DNA from: Arthrobacter sp. N199823
GTDB lineage: Bacteria; Actinomycetota; Actinomycetes; Actinomycetales; Micrococcaceae
Length of the DNA: 64,000 nt
Assembly: GCF_002929705.1 (NCBI RefSeq)
Contig: NZ_PJIN01000001.1
Location: 623,244 to 687,243 of the forward strand
Reading direction: 5' to 3'
The position numbers were made by a program, and so were the translations under genes. This document shows positions 1-9,358 of the stretch, in pieces (within the stretch, counting starts at the first letter, position 1; every line of letters starts with the position of its first letter). The notes under the pieces are model-generated. The model was not told where the DNA came from. It worked only from the letters and a program-made list of their open reading frames with translations, and searched no databases.

Positions 1-456
1 CTGATTGATGTGGCGCTGAATGCTTATGGGTGGGGCGGACCGTGGAAGCATAGGCGCGGTTTTGATTCGCTGGTGCAGATGAGCTGTGGCATTGCTGACG
101 CCGGAATGGCGTACTTTGGCTCGGCGGCACCCCATCCGTTGCCGGTTCAGGCGCTCGATCATGCCACGGGGTATTTGTGTGCGGCGGCCACCATCAACGC
201 CTGGCGCGACCGCCTCGACGGGACAGTTCGCAGTGCGCGTCTTTCGTTGGCGCGCACTGCGGTGGAGCTGATGCGCACGGCACCCTCGGAGCCGGATGCG
301 CCTGCCCCGGAGCTGGATCCTACTGGGTTGATCCCTGAGAACACCCAGTGGGGGCCTGGATTGAGGCTGCCTCCAGCGGTCCAAATACCAGGCGTGGAGC
401 CGGTCTTTGACGTGCCGGCTCTCGGGTTGGGTTGGGCCGAACCTCGGTGGGTCTAG
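1..456 (+). CDS. CaiB/BaiF (family III) CoA-transferase, C-terminal part
   Basis: The reading frame is open from the first base, so the gene starts upstream of the window; about 151 C-terminal residues are visible. The segments RGFDSLVQMSCGIADAG and LPVQALDHATGYLCAA are typical of the C-terminal half of family III CoA-transferases, which move CoA between carboxylic acids. The last 50 residues are proline-rich and less conserved. Substrate cannot be inferred from this fragment. A repeat-rich non-coding stretch follows. Confidence 0.8.
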   Translation: MIDVALNAYGWGGPWKHRRGFDSLVQMSCGIADAGMAYFGSAAPHPLPVQALDHATGYLCAAATINAWRDRLDGTVRSARLSLARTAVELMRTAPSEPDAPAPELDPTGLIPENTQWGPGLRLPPAVQIPGVEPVFDVPALGLGWAEPRWV

Positions 457-569
457 CCTTCCGGCCGGATCTGCTTGGGAGGTCAACTCCATACCGCAGA
501 TCAGGCAGTTGATTCAGCGGGTTTGGTGGTTCGGCTGACTTCACCTCGACTTCACGTCTGCTCTGCAAT

Positions 570-708
570 CGAAACAGCAGATAACGGGGGTGTCATAGCT
601 GGGCGTCATTCCAATTGGCAGGTAAAGGGGGTGTAAGAGGCTGGCACCCCCTTTACCTGCTGTTTGGAAACACGGAGAAGCCTCGCACTCCCTTTATCTG
701 CTGTTTCG
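570..708. repeat. Nested inverted repeats in the 457-948 intergenic stretch
   Basis: Two palindromes are nested. Inner arms of 15 bp at 619-633 and 645-659 (CAGGTAAAGGGGGTG and its complement) form a perfect hairpin with an 11-base loop. Outer arms of 15 bp at 570-584 and 694-708 (CGAAACAGCAGATAA and its complement) are also perfect. The inner and outer units resemble each other (CCCTTTAYCTGCTGTTT), so the structure looks like two related inverted units. No gene is visible in 457-948; the structure may be a terminator or a small repeat element. Confidence 0.7.
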
Positions 709-948
709 AATCGTAGGTGGCTGAAGAGTCCCGGTTCTGGAGAAGCTCAGGAGTCCGGCTGCCGCTTGCGAATTTCTCCAGCGGCACCGAGGTACGGAAG
801 ACTTAGGCAGACACGCTCTGGCGTCGACCCACTGCCAACAACTTGTGCCAGCAGCGGTTCCAGAAACGCCCCGGACAACAGGCTCAGGAATTAGTTCTAT
901 GAGTCTGTGCCAGTGACAGCCCCAGGAAACTACCAGAAAGCCATATGT

Positions 949-1446
949 ATGAGCACCACAGTTCGCCCCATCGCCGAAGACGACTACGACGCCGTCGCCC
1001 GGATTACCGCCGATGCCTACCTCGGGGCCGGGTACTTTGACAGCGCCGAGTACCCCTACATGCAAAAGATTATGCAGGTGGGGGAGCGGGCGGCTGTGGC
1101 GCCCATGATCGTGGCGGAGAGGGACGGGGTGGTGATTGGCTCGGCGACCTTGGCCGTATACGGTGATGTCTGGGCGGACATCGCACTCGAAGATGAGCTG
1201 GAATTCCGGCTCCTCGTGGTGGACCCGGCGGTGCAGCGCAGTGGCGCCGGCAAAGCCATGGTGGAGTGGATCCTGGACCGAGCCCGCCACACAGAGGGCA
1301 TCCGGGCCGTGAGCCTGACCACTGGCGACGACTGGCACACAGCACACGCACTGTACAAAAAGCTGGGGTTTACTCGCGCTCCGGCGCGTGATTGGCCCAT
1401 CCCGGAGAACGGCAAGATGCTGCGGGTATACCGAATGGCACTTTAG
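949..1446 (+). CDS. GNAT family N-acetyltransferase
   Basis: A 165-residue single-domain GNAT protein that would transfer an acetyl group from acetyl-CoA to an unidentified amine. The acetyl-CoA binding motif A is visible as LLVVDP followed by QRSGAG near residues 87-100, and the C-terminal LYKKLGF segment is the usual GNAT motif B. The ATG at 949 is chosen because the family fold begins directly with STTVRPI; the frame remains open to a GTG at 907 but the extra 14 residues are not GNAT-like. It stands alone after a repeat-containing spacer. Confidence 0.88.
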   Translation: MSTTVRPIAEDDYDAVARITADAYLGAGYFDSAEYPYMQKIMQVGERAAVAPMIVAERDGVVIGSATLAVYGDVWADIALEDELEFRLLVVDPAVQRSGAGKAMVEWILDRARHTEGIRAVSLTTGDDWHTAHALYKKLGFTRAPARDWPIPENGKMLRVYRMAL

Positions 1447-1511
1447 ACGCGGCAGTATGATGGCCGTATGTGTCATGGTGTGTACAAAGCAACCGTCCCG
1501 GGGTGCCGTAA

Positions 1512-2879
1512 TTGAGCGCGCCGTTGAAGCCACAAGTGGCCGGCAGAACTTGGCGTTCACGGGGCCGGTCCTTCACCTCCATGGCGGACTACTCGGCGTT
1601 CATCTTCGGCGGAGTCGCGGCCCTATGGCTGGCCTATCTAGTGCTCTCCGAAGGCTTCTTCAGCGGCTGGTATATGGTCCCGTTCATATTCCTGTTTTGG
1701 ATGGTGCTGGCGTATCTGGTGTTGCCGCGGCTACACCGTATTCTGACCACCATTTATGTCCCCGACTACTTCATTGGCCGGGCCCGAACCAGTGACGGGC
1801 TGCTGGGTGATCCAATTAATCTAGCCATCGTTGGCAGCGAGGCACAGCTGCATGAGGCGATGACTCGCGCCGGCTGGATTAGGGCGGATCCAGTCACGCT
1901 GCGTTCGAGCTGGCGCATCGTCACCTCAACGGTCCTGAGGCAAAGCTACGATGAAGCCCCTGTCAGTCCGCTGCTGCTCTTCGGCCACCCGCAGGATTTG
2001 GCCTATCAACAGGAAGTGGCCGGCAATCCCGCCAAACGCCACCATGTGCGCTTCTGGCGTTGTCCTGAAGGGTGGATGCTCCCGGGCGGGCACCGTGTCG
2101 ATTGGATGGCGGCTGGCACCTTTGACCGAGCCGTTGGTTTTTCCATCTTCACCCTGCAGCTCACGCATAAAATCGCCGCGGATACCGACACTGAACGTGA
2201 CCATATTGTGCGCACCCTCCAACAAGGTGAGCAGGATATCGAGGTGCGGGTCATCAAGGAATTCTCCAGCGGCTATCACTCGCGTAATGGGGGAGGGGAC
2301 ACCATTGTCACCGACGGGGACCTGCCCGTGGTCGACGTCGGACACGTCACCATTGCGCCTGATGGAATACCGCTCGGGCCAGACACCGATGCTCGGCGTG
2401 CAGCGCTGGCGAACAGGCGCCCCATACAAACCACCCTCGGCGTGCTGCTGATGGGCATCCGTTGTGTGGTGGGGATTGTAACCATTGCCCTGATGGCTAA
2501 GGGCTGGAACACAGCGGTGGTCAGCACCGCCTCCAGCTTGAACACAGCGAATCAGCAAAGCGTCGATGCGCTACTGATGGTGGTGATTGGACTCTCCAGC
2601 ATTGCCTTTATCCTCTACGGACTGCTGATGGTGTTGATTCTCCGCGGCAGCAACTGGGCGCGGCTTGCTGCCTTGGCCTTTAGTGTTGGCTTCGTTATAC
2701 AAGCTGCCCTCAGGTACCTGCACGGCGAGAAAGTTTCACTGTCAGAAAGTCCGCTGGGTCTGCCTCTGGACATTCTGGTGCTGCTGGCTCTTTCAGCCAG
2801 CAGTTCCCGCCTGTGGGCCCGGCGCAGCAAGGGCACACGCACCAAGACTGAGCCCGTAACAGAGACAGGCATCTCCTAG
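1512..2879 (+). CDS. LssY C-terminal domain membrane protein
   Basis: A 455-residue membrane protein. Two hydrophobic segments lie near the N-terminus (FIFGGVAALWLAYLVL and MVPFIFLFWMVLAYLVL), followed by a soluble domain starting LGDPINLAIVGSEAQLHEAM that matches the LssY C-terminal domain, then four hydrophobic segments at the C-terminus. In other bacteria LssY_C is linked to phosphatase/DedA-type membrane proteins; the function here is unknown. The listed start is TTG; an ATG at 1581 is an equally good start, and neither has a clear ribosome binding site. Confidence 0.7.
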   Translation: MSAPLKPQVAGRTWRSRGRSFTSMADYSAFIFGGVAALWLAYLVLSEGFFSGWYMVPFIFLFWMVLAYLVLPRLHRILTTIYVPDYFIGRARTSDGLLGDPINLAIVGSEAQLHEAMTRAGWIRADPVTLRSSWRIVTSTVLRQSYDEAPVSPLLLFGHPQDLAYQQEVAGNPAKRHHVRFWRCPEGWMLPGGHRVDWMAAGTFDRAVGFSIFTLQLTHKIAADTDTERDHIVRTLQQGEQDIEVRVIKEFSSGYHSRNGGGDTIVTDGDLPVVDVGHVTIAPDGIPLGPDTDARRAALANRRPIQTTLGVLLMGIRCVVGIVTIALMAKGWNTAVVSTASSLNTANQQSVDALLMVVIGLSSIAFILYGLLMVLILRGSNWARLAALAFSVGFVIQAALRYLHGEKVSLSESPLGLPLDILVLLALSASSSRLWARRSKGTRTKTEPVTETGIS

Positions 2880-2953
2880 CGGGCGGGATTTAGGCTCTGC
2901 CATGCGAGATAAGCTAGTGGGGATAACTTTTTTCTTTTTTGTAGGGGAGATCC

Positions 2954-3250
2954 ATGGCTGCGATCAACCGTGACGACGTGGCGCACTTGGCGCAACTGGC
3001 TCACATCGAGATGAGTGACGAGGAACTGGACCGCATGGCCACCGAGCTGGCAGTAATTGTGGATTCAGTCAAGAGCGTCAGCGAAGCTGCAGGGGCGGAC
3101 GTACCTGCCACCTCGCACCCGATTCCGCTGACCAACGTCATGCGCGAAGACGTTGTGGGCCACGTGCTCACTGTCGAAGAAGCACTCTCGGGTGCCCCGG
3201 ACGCATCTGACGGCCGTTTCAAGGTTCCCGCAATCCTGGAGGAGAGCTAA
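2954..3250 (+). CDS. gatC: Asp-tRNA(Asn)/Glu-tRNA(Gln) amidotransferase subunit C
   Basis: A 98-residue protein of normal GatC length, with the family's N-terminal helix (VAHLAQLAHIEMSDEEL) and the C-terminal DGRFKVPAILE. GatC holds the GatA-GatB interface in the GatCAB complex, which amidates mischarged Glu-tRNA(Gln) and/or Asp-tRNA(Asn) in the cytoplasm. A GGGGAG ribosome site precedes the ATG by four bases. The stop lies three bases before gatA, so the three gat genes form one operon. Confidence 0.97.
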   Translation: MAAINRDDVAHLAQLAHIEMSDEELDRMATELAVIVDSVKSVSEAAGADVPATSHPIPLTNVMREDVVGHVLTVEEALSGAPDASDGRFKVPAILEES

Positions 3251-3253
3251 TCC

Positions 3254-4798
3254 ATGAGTGCATCTGAATTGATCCGTTCCAGCGCCGCCGTCATGGCTGC
3301 AAAGCTGGCCGCCGGCGAAATCACCTCCGTTGAGCTGGTCCAGGCTCACCTTGACCGCATTGCCGAGATCGACGGCGGTGAGCGCGGCATCCACGCGTTC
3401 CTGCACGTCAACGGTGAAGAGGCGCTCGCCGTCGCTGCCGATGTTGACGCGCGCCGCGCCGCCGGTGAGGAGCTCCACGAGCTCGCCGGTGTGCCAATCG
3501 CCATCAAGGACTTAATCGTGACGAAGGGCCAGCCCACCACGGCTGCTTCCAAGATCCTCGAGGGCTGGATGAGCCCCTACGACGCCACAGTGATCAAGAA
3601 GATCCGTGCCGCTCGTATGCCGATGCTGGGTAAGACCAACCTCGATGAGTTCGCCATGGGTTCCTCCACGGAGCACTCCGCCTACGGCCTCACGCGCAAC
3701 CCTTGGGATCTTGACCGGATCCCCGGCGGTTCAGGTGGCGGTTCCGCTGCCGCCGTTGCCTCCTTCGAAGCTCCTCTGGCTCTGGGTACCGACACCGGTG
3801 GCTCCATCCGCCAGCCGGGCTCTGTCACCGGAACCGTTGGCGTGAAGCCCACCTATGGTGCGGTTTCGCGGTACGGTGCCATCGCCATGGCGTCCTCGCT
3901 GGATCAGATCGGCCCGGTTTCGCGCACCGTCCTGGACTCGGCACTGCTGCAGGAAGTCATTGGCGGCTACGACCCCCAGGACTCCACCTCCCTGACCGAT
4001 CCGTCCACTGGCCTTGCCGACGCCGCCCGCGTGGGTAACGTTGCGGGCATGAAGATTGGTGTCATCAAGGAACTGCACGGCGAAGGCTTCCAGGCCGGCG
4101 TTGAGAACCGTTTCAACGAATCTCTGGAACTCTTGCGTGAAGCAGGTGCGGAGATCGTTGAGGTTTCCTGCCCCAACTTCGGTTACGCCTTGGGTGCCTA
4201 CTACCTGATCATGCCGAGTGAGGCGTCTTCTAACCTTGCCAAGTTCGACGGCGTCCGCTTTGGTGCGCGCACTTTGCCCACCGAGGGCCCGCTTACCATT
4301 GAGCGCGTCATGGGTGCCACTCGCGCTGCCGGTTTCGGTGCCGAGGTCAAGCGCCGCATCATCTTGGGCACCTACGCTCTGAGCGCTGGTTACTACGATG
4401 CCTACTACGGCTCAGCCCAGCGTGTACGCACCCTGGTGCAGCGCGACTTCGAGGCCGCCTTCGAGCAGGTTGACGTGCTGATCTCCCCGACCACGCCCAC
4501 CACGGCGTTCAAGTTGGGCGAGAAGCTTGATGACCCGCTGTCCATGTACCTGCAGGACGTTGCCACCATTCCGGCAAACCTGGCAGGCATCCCCGGGTTG
4601 ACCTTGCCCGGTGGCTTGGCAGACGAAGACGGCCTGCCCGTGGGCATCCAGCTGCTGGCTCCGGCCCGCGAGGACGCCCGCGTTTACCGTGTTGGTGCTG
4701 TTTTGGAATCCCTGCTCGAGGCCAAGTGGGGCGGCCCCATGCTGAACCAGGCCCCCGAACTCGCTACCACAGCTGTTGCAGCCGAGGAGGCTAACTAA
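3254..4798 (+). CDS. gatA: Asp-tRNA(Asn)/Glu-tRNA(Gln) amidotransferase subunit A
   Basis: A 514-residue amidase-signature enzyme, the glutaminase subunit that supplies ammonia in GatCAB. The catalytic Lys-Ser-Ser set is visible: Lys85 in AIKDLIV, Ser160 in the Gly/Ser-rich GGSGGGS loop and the nucleophile Ser184 in TGGSIRQPG. Length and motif order are normal for GatA. The stop codon overlaps the gatB start by one base (TAATG), implying translational coupling. Confidence 0.97.
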   Translation: MSASELIRSSAAVMAAKLAAGEITSVELVQAHLDRIAEIDGGERGIHAFLHVNGEEALAVAADVDARRAAGEELHELAGVPIAIKDLIVTKGQPTTAASKILEGWMSPYDATVIKKIRAARMPMLGKTNLDEFAMGSSTEHSAYGLTRNPWDLDRIPGGSGGGSAAAVASFEAPLALGTDTGGSIRQPGSVTGTVGVKPTYGAVSRYGAIAMASSLDQIGPVSRTVLDSALLQEVIGGYDPQDSTSLTDPSTGLADAARVGNVAGMKIGVIKELHGEGFQAGVENRFNESLELLREAGAEIVEVSCPNFGYALGAYYLIMPSEASSNLAKFDGVRFGARTLPTEGPLTIERVMGATRAAGFGAEVKRRIILGTYALSAGYYDAYYGSAQRVRTLVQRDFEAAFEQVDVLISPTTPTTAFKLGEKLDDPLSMYLQDVATIPANLAGIPGLTLPGGLADEDGLPVGIQLLAPAREDARVYRVGAVLESLLEAKWGGPMLNQAPELATTAVAAEEAN

Positions 4799-6306
4799 TG
4801 AACACCGAAACCATTTTGAGCTTCGAAGAAGCCATGGAAAAGTACGAGCCCGTTCTCGGGTTCGAGGTTCACGTCGAGCTGAACACCAAGACCAAGATGT
4901 TCTCCTCCGCCCCCAACGTGTTTGGCGACGAGCCCAACACGAACGTCAACGAGGTGTGCCTGGGACTGCCTGGCGTGCTGCCGGTGGTGAACAAGAAGGC
5001 CGTTGAGTCATCGATCTTGATCGGCTTGGCCTTGAACTGCAAGATTGCCCCGCACAGCACCTTTGCGCGCAAGCAGTACTTCTACCCGGACACTCCGAAG
5101 AACTTCCAGACCTCTCAGTACGATGACCCCATCTGCTACGACGGCTGGATCGACATTGAGCTCGAGGACGGCACCGTTTTCCATGTCGAGATCGAACGCG
5201 CTCACATGGAAGAGGACGCCGGAAAGCTGACGCACATGGGTGGCTCCACGGGCCGCATCCAGGGCGCCGACTTCTCGCTAGTGGACTACAACCGTTCAGG
5301 TGTGCCGCTGGTTGAAATCGTCACCAAGACCATTGAAGGCGCCGGCTCACGTGCCCCCGAGTTGGCTAAGGCGTACGTTGCGGCCATCCGTGAAATCGTG
5401 AAGAACCTGGGCGTTTCTGAGGCCAAGATGGAGCACGGCAACGTCCGTTGCGACGCCAACGTTTCCCTGCGCCCGCACGGCCAGGAAAAGCTCGGCACAC
5501 GTACCGAGACGAAGAACGTGAACTCTCTGCGCGCCGTCGAAAATGCCGTGAAGTTCGAGATCCAGCGTCACGCTGCTGTTCTTGATTCCGGCGTGGCAAT
5601 CACGCAGGAAACCCGTCACTGGCACGAGGACACCAAGTCCACCACCTCGGGCCGCCCCAAGTCTGACGCTGACGATTACCGCTACTTCCCGGAACCGGAT
5701 CTGGTGCCCATCGTCACCAGCGCCGCCTGGGTTGAGGAACTCCGTGCCACCTTGCCCGAGCCGCCGGCCGAGCGCCGCAAGCGTCTGCAGGCTGACTGGG
5801 GCTACAGCGACCTCGAGTTCCGCGACGTTGTCAACGCCGGCCTCATGGACGAAATTGAAGAGACCATTGCTGCCGGTGCCACCGCTGCAGCTGCCCGTAA
5901 GTGGTGGATGGGCGAGATCGCCCGCCGTGCCAAGCTGGCCGATGTGGACCCCGCAGCACTGGGTGTCACTCCCGCCGTCGTGGTTGAAATTGAGAAGCTC
6001 ATCGCCTCAGGCGCCATCAATGACAAGTTGGCCCGCAAGGTGCTCGACGGCGTCCTTGAGGGAGAGGGCACGCCCACCGAGGTTGTGGCCAAGCGTGGCC
6101 TGGCAGTGGTTTCCGACGACGGCGCTCTCCAGACCGCGATCGACGAAGCCCTGGCAGCTCAGCCCGACGTTGCGGAGAAGATCCGTGGCGGCAAGGTCCA
6201 GGCTGTTGGCGCCATTGTTGGTGGCGTTATGAAGGTTACTCGCGGACAGGCCGACGCCGGCCGCGTGCGCGAGCTGATCCTGAAGACGCTCGGAGTCGAA
6301 GGCTAA
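4798..6306 (+). CDS. gatB: Asp-tRNA(Asn)/Glu-tRNA(Gln) amidotransferase subunit B
   Basis: A 502-residue GatB, the kinase/transamidase subunit that activates the mischarged aminoacyl-tRNA with ATP and transfers ammonia to it. The N-terminal catalytic segment begins with FEVHVELNTKTKMFS, and the C-terminal 110 residues form the YqeY-like tail domain that binds tRNA. It ends the gatCAB operon and is followed 24 bases later by a long hairpin element. Confidence 0.97.
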   Translation: MNTETILSFEEAMEKYEPVLGFEVHVELNTKTKMFSSAPNVFGDEPNTNVNEVCLGLPGVLPVVNKKAVESSILIGLALNCKIAPHSTFARKQYFYPDTPKNFQTSQYDDPICYDGWIDIELEDGTVFHVEIERAHMEEDAGKLTHMGGSTGRIQGADFSLVDYNRSGVPLVEIVTKTIEGAGSRAPELAKAYVAAIREIVKNLGVSEAKMEHGNVRCDANVSLRPHGQEKLGTRTETKNVNSLRAVENAVKFEIQRHAAVLDSGVAITQETRHWHEDTKSTTSGRPKSDADDYRYFPEPDLVPIVTSAAWVEELRATLPEPPAERRKRLQADWGYSDLEFRDVVNAGLMDEIEETIAAGATAAAARKWWMGEIARRAKLADVDPAALGVTPAVVVEIEKLIASGAINDKLARKVLDGVLEGEGTPTEVVAKRGLAVVSDDGALQTAIDEALAAQPDVAEKIRGGKVQAVGAIVGGVMKVTRGQADAGRVRELILKTLGVEG

Positions 6307-6330
6307 CTCCGGATTCGCCAGCGGTAAAGA

Positions 6331-6394
6331 AATGCCGCCGCTCCTGCTTGTTGCTGCCGCTATAGCGGTGGCGATAAGCAGGAGCGGCGGCATT
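6331..6394. repeat. Long hairpin element after gatB (family copy 1)
   Basis: Perfect 19-bp arms (AATGCCGCCGCTCCTGCTT and its complement) at 6331-6349 and 6376-6394 enclose a loop that itself contains the 12-bp palindrome CCGCTATAGCGG. A closely related structure lies at 16066-16126, with the flanks AGAAATGCCG and CGGCATYTTACRTTC also conserved. Its place directly after an operon suits a transcription terminator; the conserved flanks suggest a dispersed repeat family. Confidence 0.8.
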
Positions 6395-6487
6395 TTACAT
6401 TCGGGGACCTGAATCACCCGATGCGCGCCCTGCTAACTAGGTTGGATGTTAGGCTAGTCAAAATATCAACCTAGCTGGGGTGTGGGG

Positions 6488-7591
6488 ATGCGCAGTACGA
6501 GCGGTAAGTCTGAATGGCAGGACAAGATTTTGGTGTGGCCGGAGCAAGATCGGGATTGGGCACGCGCTTACGCTCAAGCGATGCTGCTGGCAGGTGCTGC
6601 CGAATCTGGTGTCGCCGCCGCATTGTCGGATTCTCTTGCTGCAGTGCAGGCAAGTGGTGAGCGTCCCGGGGAACTTTTTGGCTCGGCTGGCGCCTACGGC
6701 CGGGCCTGTGGGCGTGGGCTCATTCCCGCAGCTGATCGACTTGAGCGGGACCTGACGTTCAGCTCCCTGCCGCTGCTTGGCGCTGCCATGCTGCTCAGTG
6801 TGGGAGGTGTTGTCGCCTTGCTGGGGGTGTTCATCGGGCTGAGCGACGGGTGGACAGCTGAAGTGTTTCAAGGCAAAATCACCCTACTATTCCCGCTCAT
6901 CGGTGCCTTGCTGGCCGTCTTCATATGGGGCTGGACGGTGCGGACCCGGGGGCATTTGAGGCAGGCAGCGCTTTTATGGATTGCTGCGAGTGTCCTCATG
7001 GTGTCCCTGCCGGGCATCATGATGGCCTTACCGGAGATGTCCTTTTTGAGATTGCCCGGCTGGGCGTTGGTCATATTTGGCGCAGTATTGCTGGGGGTCG
7101 CGGCACTGCTACCCAAGATTAAGTCACGCAGACTTGTTGCGGATTCCCAATGGGACTCCGAACGCTGGTTTGCCCATGCGCAGGCGCTGCTTCGCGGCCG
7201 GTACTTGTTCAGCCGCGCCCAGGCGCAGGCTGCCGTGCGGGAAGCGAGAACTCACCTCGAACTAGCGGGCGAAGTAGCGGGCACGCCGGCTCAGGAATTT
7301 GGCAATGTGGAGATTTTCGTTGCGCGTTTGGGTGCGGCCGAGCACACGTCCGCACAGCGAACTGTATTACTGAAGAGGGTGGGTTTCCTCCTGGCCGCAG
7401 CTGTCCTGTTTACGCTGGCGGTTACGGGTGTCATGCAGGACGGAAACTGGTGGATGGGCGCATACGGGGCCATCGTGGGCGCCTGGTGTTTGTCCCGGGG
7501 CTTGTCCAAAAAGAGCGGTCGGGCAGCCCTGCGGCTACAACGAAGGCGTCGAGCAGACGTTGTAGCCATGGCGGATGATCTCCATGACTGA
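6488..7591 (+). CDS. Multi-pass membrane protein of unknown function
   Basis: A 367-residue protein with about 95 soluble N-terminal residues, four hydrophobic segments between roughly residues 95 and 210 (for example GAAMLLSVGGVVALLGVFIGL and WALVIFGAVLLGVAALL), a soluble stretch, and one or two hydrophobic segments near the C-terminus. No enzyme motif was recognised. The ATG at 6488 follows a purine-rich GGGG stretch; a GTG lies two codons upstream. It overlaps the PadR gene by 17 bases, so it may be controlled by, or work with, that regulator. Confidence 0.7.
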   Translation: MRSTSGKSEWQDKILVWPEQDRDWARAYAQAMLLAGAAESGVAAALSDSLAAVQASGERPGELFGSAGAYGRACGRGLIPAADRLERDLTFSSLPLLGAAMLLSVGGVVALLGVFIGLSDGWTAEVFQGKITLLFPLIGALLAVFIWGWTVRTRGHLRQAALLWIAASVLMVSLPGIMMALPEMSFLRLPGWALVIFGAVLLGVAALLPKIKSRRLVADSQWDSERWFAHAQALLRGRYLFSRAQAQAAVREARTHLELAGEVAGTPAQEFGNVEIFVARLGAAEHTSAQRTVLLKRVGFLLAAAVLFTLAVTGVMQDGNWWMGAYGAIVGAWCLSRGLSKKSGRAALRLQRRRRADVVAMADDLHD

Positions 7592-7949
7592 GGAACCGAC
7601 AATACTCGGGACGCAAGAAGCTATCGATACGGACGTGGGCGAATTTCCTCAGGTCTGGCAACGGGCAGTACTGCCTCTGCGGCTCTTGACTGAGCTGGGT
7701 AAGGGCCCAAATTATGGGTATGCGGTTGCCGCCTCCATGGTGGGTCATGGCTTTTCGCGGGTCAAAGGGGCAACGCTCTATCCGGCGTTGAGCAAATTGG
7801 AGCTCGACGGATTTCTCAGTACCTCATGGGAAGACGGTCAGGGAGGGCCGGGCCGGAAGGTCTACCAGCTAACGGAGCAGGGGCGTGAAGAACTGCAAAG
7901 ACTGGAGCATGCATGGTCGGCATTTCATGTGCAGGTTACGGGGCGCTGA
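7575..7949 (+). CDS. PadR family transcriptional regulator
   Basis: A 124-residue winged-helix protein. The segment from LRLLTELGKGPNYGYAVAASM through GATLYPALSKLELDGFL to GRKVYQLTEQGREEL is the PadR DNA-binding domain; the C-terminal dimerisation part is short. PadR proteins usually repress a neighbouring membrane protein or efflux gene, here plausibly the overlapping upstream membrane protein. An ATG at 7584 is an alternative start. A strong terminator-like hairpin follows. Confidence 0.88.
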   Translation: MISMTEEPTILGTQEAIDTDVGEFPQVWQRAVLPLRLLTELGKGPNYGYAVAASMVGHGFSRVKGATLYPALSKLELDGFLSTSWEDGQGGPGRKVYQLTEQGREELQRLEHAWSAFHVQVTGR

Positions 7950-8015
7950 TCTGTCAGGCTCCGTTGGCCCGGTAGATACGTGGCGCGTATGAAATTCCGC
8001 TGATCATCGACGTTT

Positions 8016-8077
8016 ATGCGCCCGATCCCGCTTTCCGATCCCGATATCCCGGGATCAGAAAGCGGGATCGGGCGCAT
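8016..8077 (+). terminator. Rho-independent terminator after the PadR gene
   Basis: Perfect 20-bp arms at 8016-8035 and 8058-8077 (ATGCGCCCGATCCCGCTTTC and its complement) are followed by a run of eight T. The loop contains a further GATCCC/GGGATC pairing. Architecture is similar to the hairpins at 6331 and 16066, but the sequence match is weaker. Confidence 0.85.
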
Positions 8078-8178
8078 TTTTTTTGCGTCGCCCCATCCTT
8101 CATTGACTGTTTCTGACTTTTTCAAAAGAACATGCTTCAACATCTTGCATATGTGGTGCTAGTCACTTATCGTTGTTA

Positions 8179-8192
8179 ATCGGTTAACCAAT
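8179..8192. promoter_or_regulatory. Candidate LacI-type operator upstream of the sugar transporter
   Basis: The near-palindrome ATCGGTTAACCAAT has the perfect core GGTTAACC and lies 70 bases before the first permease gene. LacI-family operators commonly have such a symmetric, often A/T-centred core. The LacI-family gene at 12162 in the same cluster is the natural candidate to bind it; this is inference. A weak -35-like TTGCAT lies at 8145-8150. Confidence 0.45.
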
Positions 8193-8261
8193 GAGTGTCG
8201 AAACCGCCAATTCGGTGCTGAGACACGGGAATATACCGTTCCGCAAAGATCAGGAGTACCT

Positions 8262-9320
8262 ATGAGTCAGCTGCAACAGGAGTCGGCAGAGCAACTTGCC
8301 GCCTCCGTTGAACTTCCGGGGGCCGCCCCCGTCAGTGAGGGCAAGCCGGGAAAGAAGTCCGGCAAGGGCCACCAGCAGCAAGCGGACATCCCGCTGCGAA
8401 AGATCTCGTGGCGGACGCGTTTGGGCCGTGACTGGCAGATGCTCGTCATGATGGTTCCGGGCGTGCTGTTCCTGGCGCTGTTCTTCTACATCCCGATCCT
8501 GGGCAACGTCATTGCCTTCCAGGACTACCAGCCGTTCCTGGGCATCTCGGGCAGCGACTGGGTGGGCCTGCAAAACTTCGTAGACCTATACTTCAACCCG
8601 GATTTCTGGGTGGCGCTGCGCAACACCATAGTGCTGGCCGTCTGGCAGCTGGTCTTGTTCTTCCCAGTGCCCCTCGGCCTGGCGTTGATTGTGGACTCGC
8701 TCGTCAGCAACAAGCTGCGACGCTGGTTCCAATCACTGGTATACCTGCCCCATTTCCTTTCATGGGTGCTTGTCATCGCCTTGTTCCAGCAGGTACTCGG
8801 TGGTGCCGGACTGGTCAATAACACGATGCGCGACCTGGGCCTGGACACCATTCCGTTCATGACCAATCCGGAGACGTTCCCGCTACTGGCCACCATCCAG
8901 CTGGTCTGGAAGGACGCTGGCTGGGCCATGATCATCTTCCTCGCTTCACTGGCCTCGATCGACGGCACACTCTATGAAGCCGCAGCGGCCGACGGCGCAG
9001 GTCGCTGGCGGCGCATGTGGCACATTACGCTCCCGGGGCTGCGCTCCATCATCGTCCTCTTGCTGATTTTGCGCATCGGCGACATCCTCAGCGTTGGCTT
9101 TGAACAGTTCTTACTTCAGCACGACGCCGTCGGCGCCGGAGCCGCCGAGGTCTTGGATACCTTCACCTACTTTGCCGGAATTGTTGGCGGCGGGTGGAGC
9201 GCCGGTGCCGCGGCCGGTCTCGCCAAGGGTGTTGTGGGGGCGCTGCTGATCTTTGCCGCGAACAAGGTGGCCCACCGGCTCGGCGAACCCGGAATCTTCC
9301 AGAAAAAGGTGGGTTCATGA
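8262..9320 (+). CDS. ABC sugar transporter permease (LplB-like)
   Basis: A 352-residue inner-membrane permease. After a hydrophilic N-terminus of about 60 residues there are six hydrophobic segments starting with MLVMMVPGVLFLALFFYI. The EAA loop that contacts the ATPase is visible as EAAAADGAGRWRRMWHITLP. The family (LplB/YtcP type) imports oligosaccharides. It is first in an operon with a second permease and a lipoprotein; no ATP-binding subunit is encoded nearby, so a shared MsmX/MsiK-type ATPase is probably used. Confidence 0.92.
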   Translation: MSQLQQESAEQLAASVELPGAAPVSEGKPGKKSGKGHQQQADIPLRKISWRTRLGRDWQMLVMMVPGVLFLALFFYIPILGNVIAFQDYQPFLGISGSDWVGLQNFVDLYFNPDFWVALRNTIVLAVWQLVLFFPVPLGLALIVDSLVSNKLRRWFQSLVYLPHFLSWVLVIALFQQVLGGAGLVNNTMRDLGLDTIPFMTNPETFPLLATIQLVWKDAGWAMIIFLASLASIDGTLYEAAAADGAGRWRRMWHITLPGLRSIIVLLLILRIGDILSVGFEQFLLQHDAVGAGAAEVLDTFTYFAGIVGGGWSAGAAAGLAKGVVGALLIFAANKVAHRLGEPGIFQKKVGS

Positions 9321-9358
9321 GCGTCCCAACCATCACCAAATCCACCAAGGAGAGCAGC

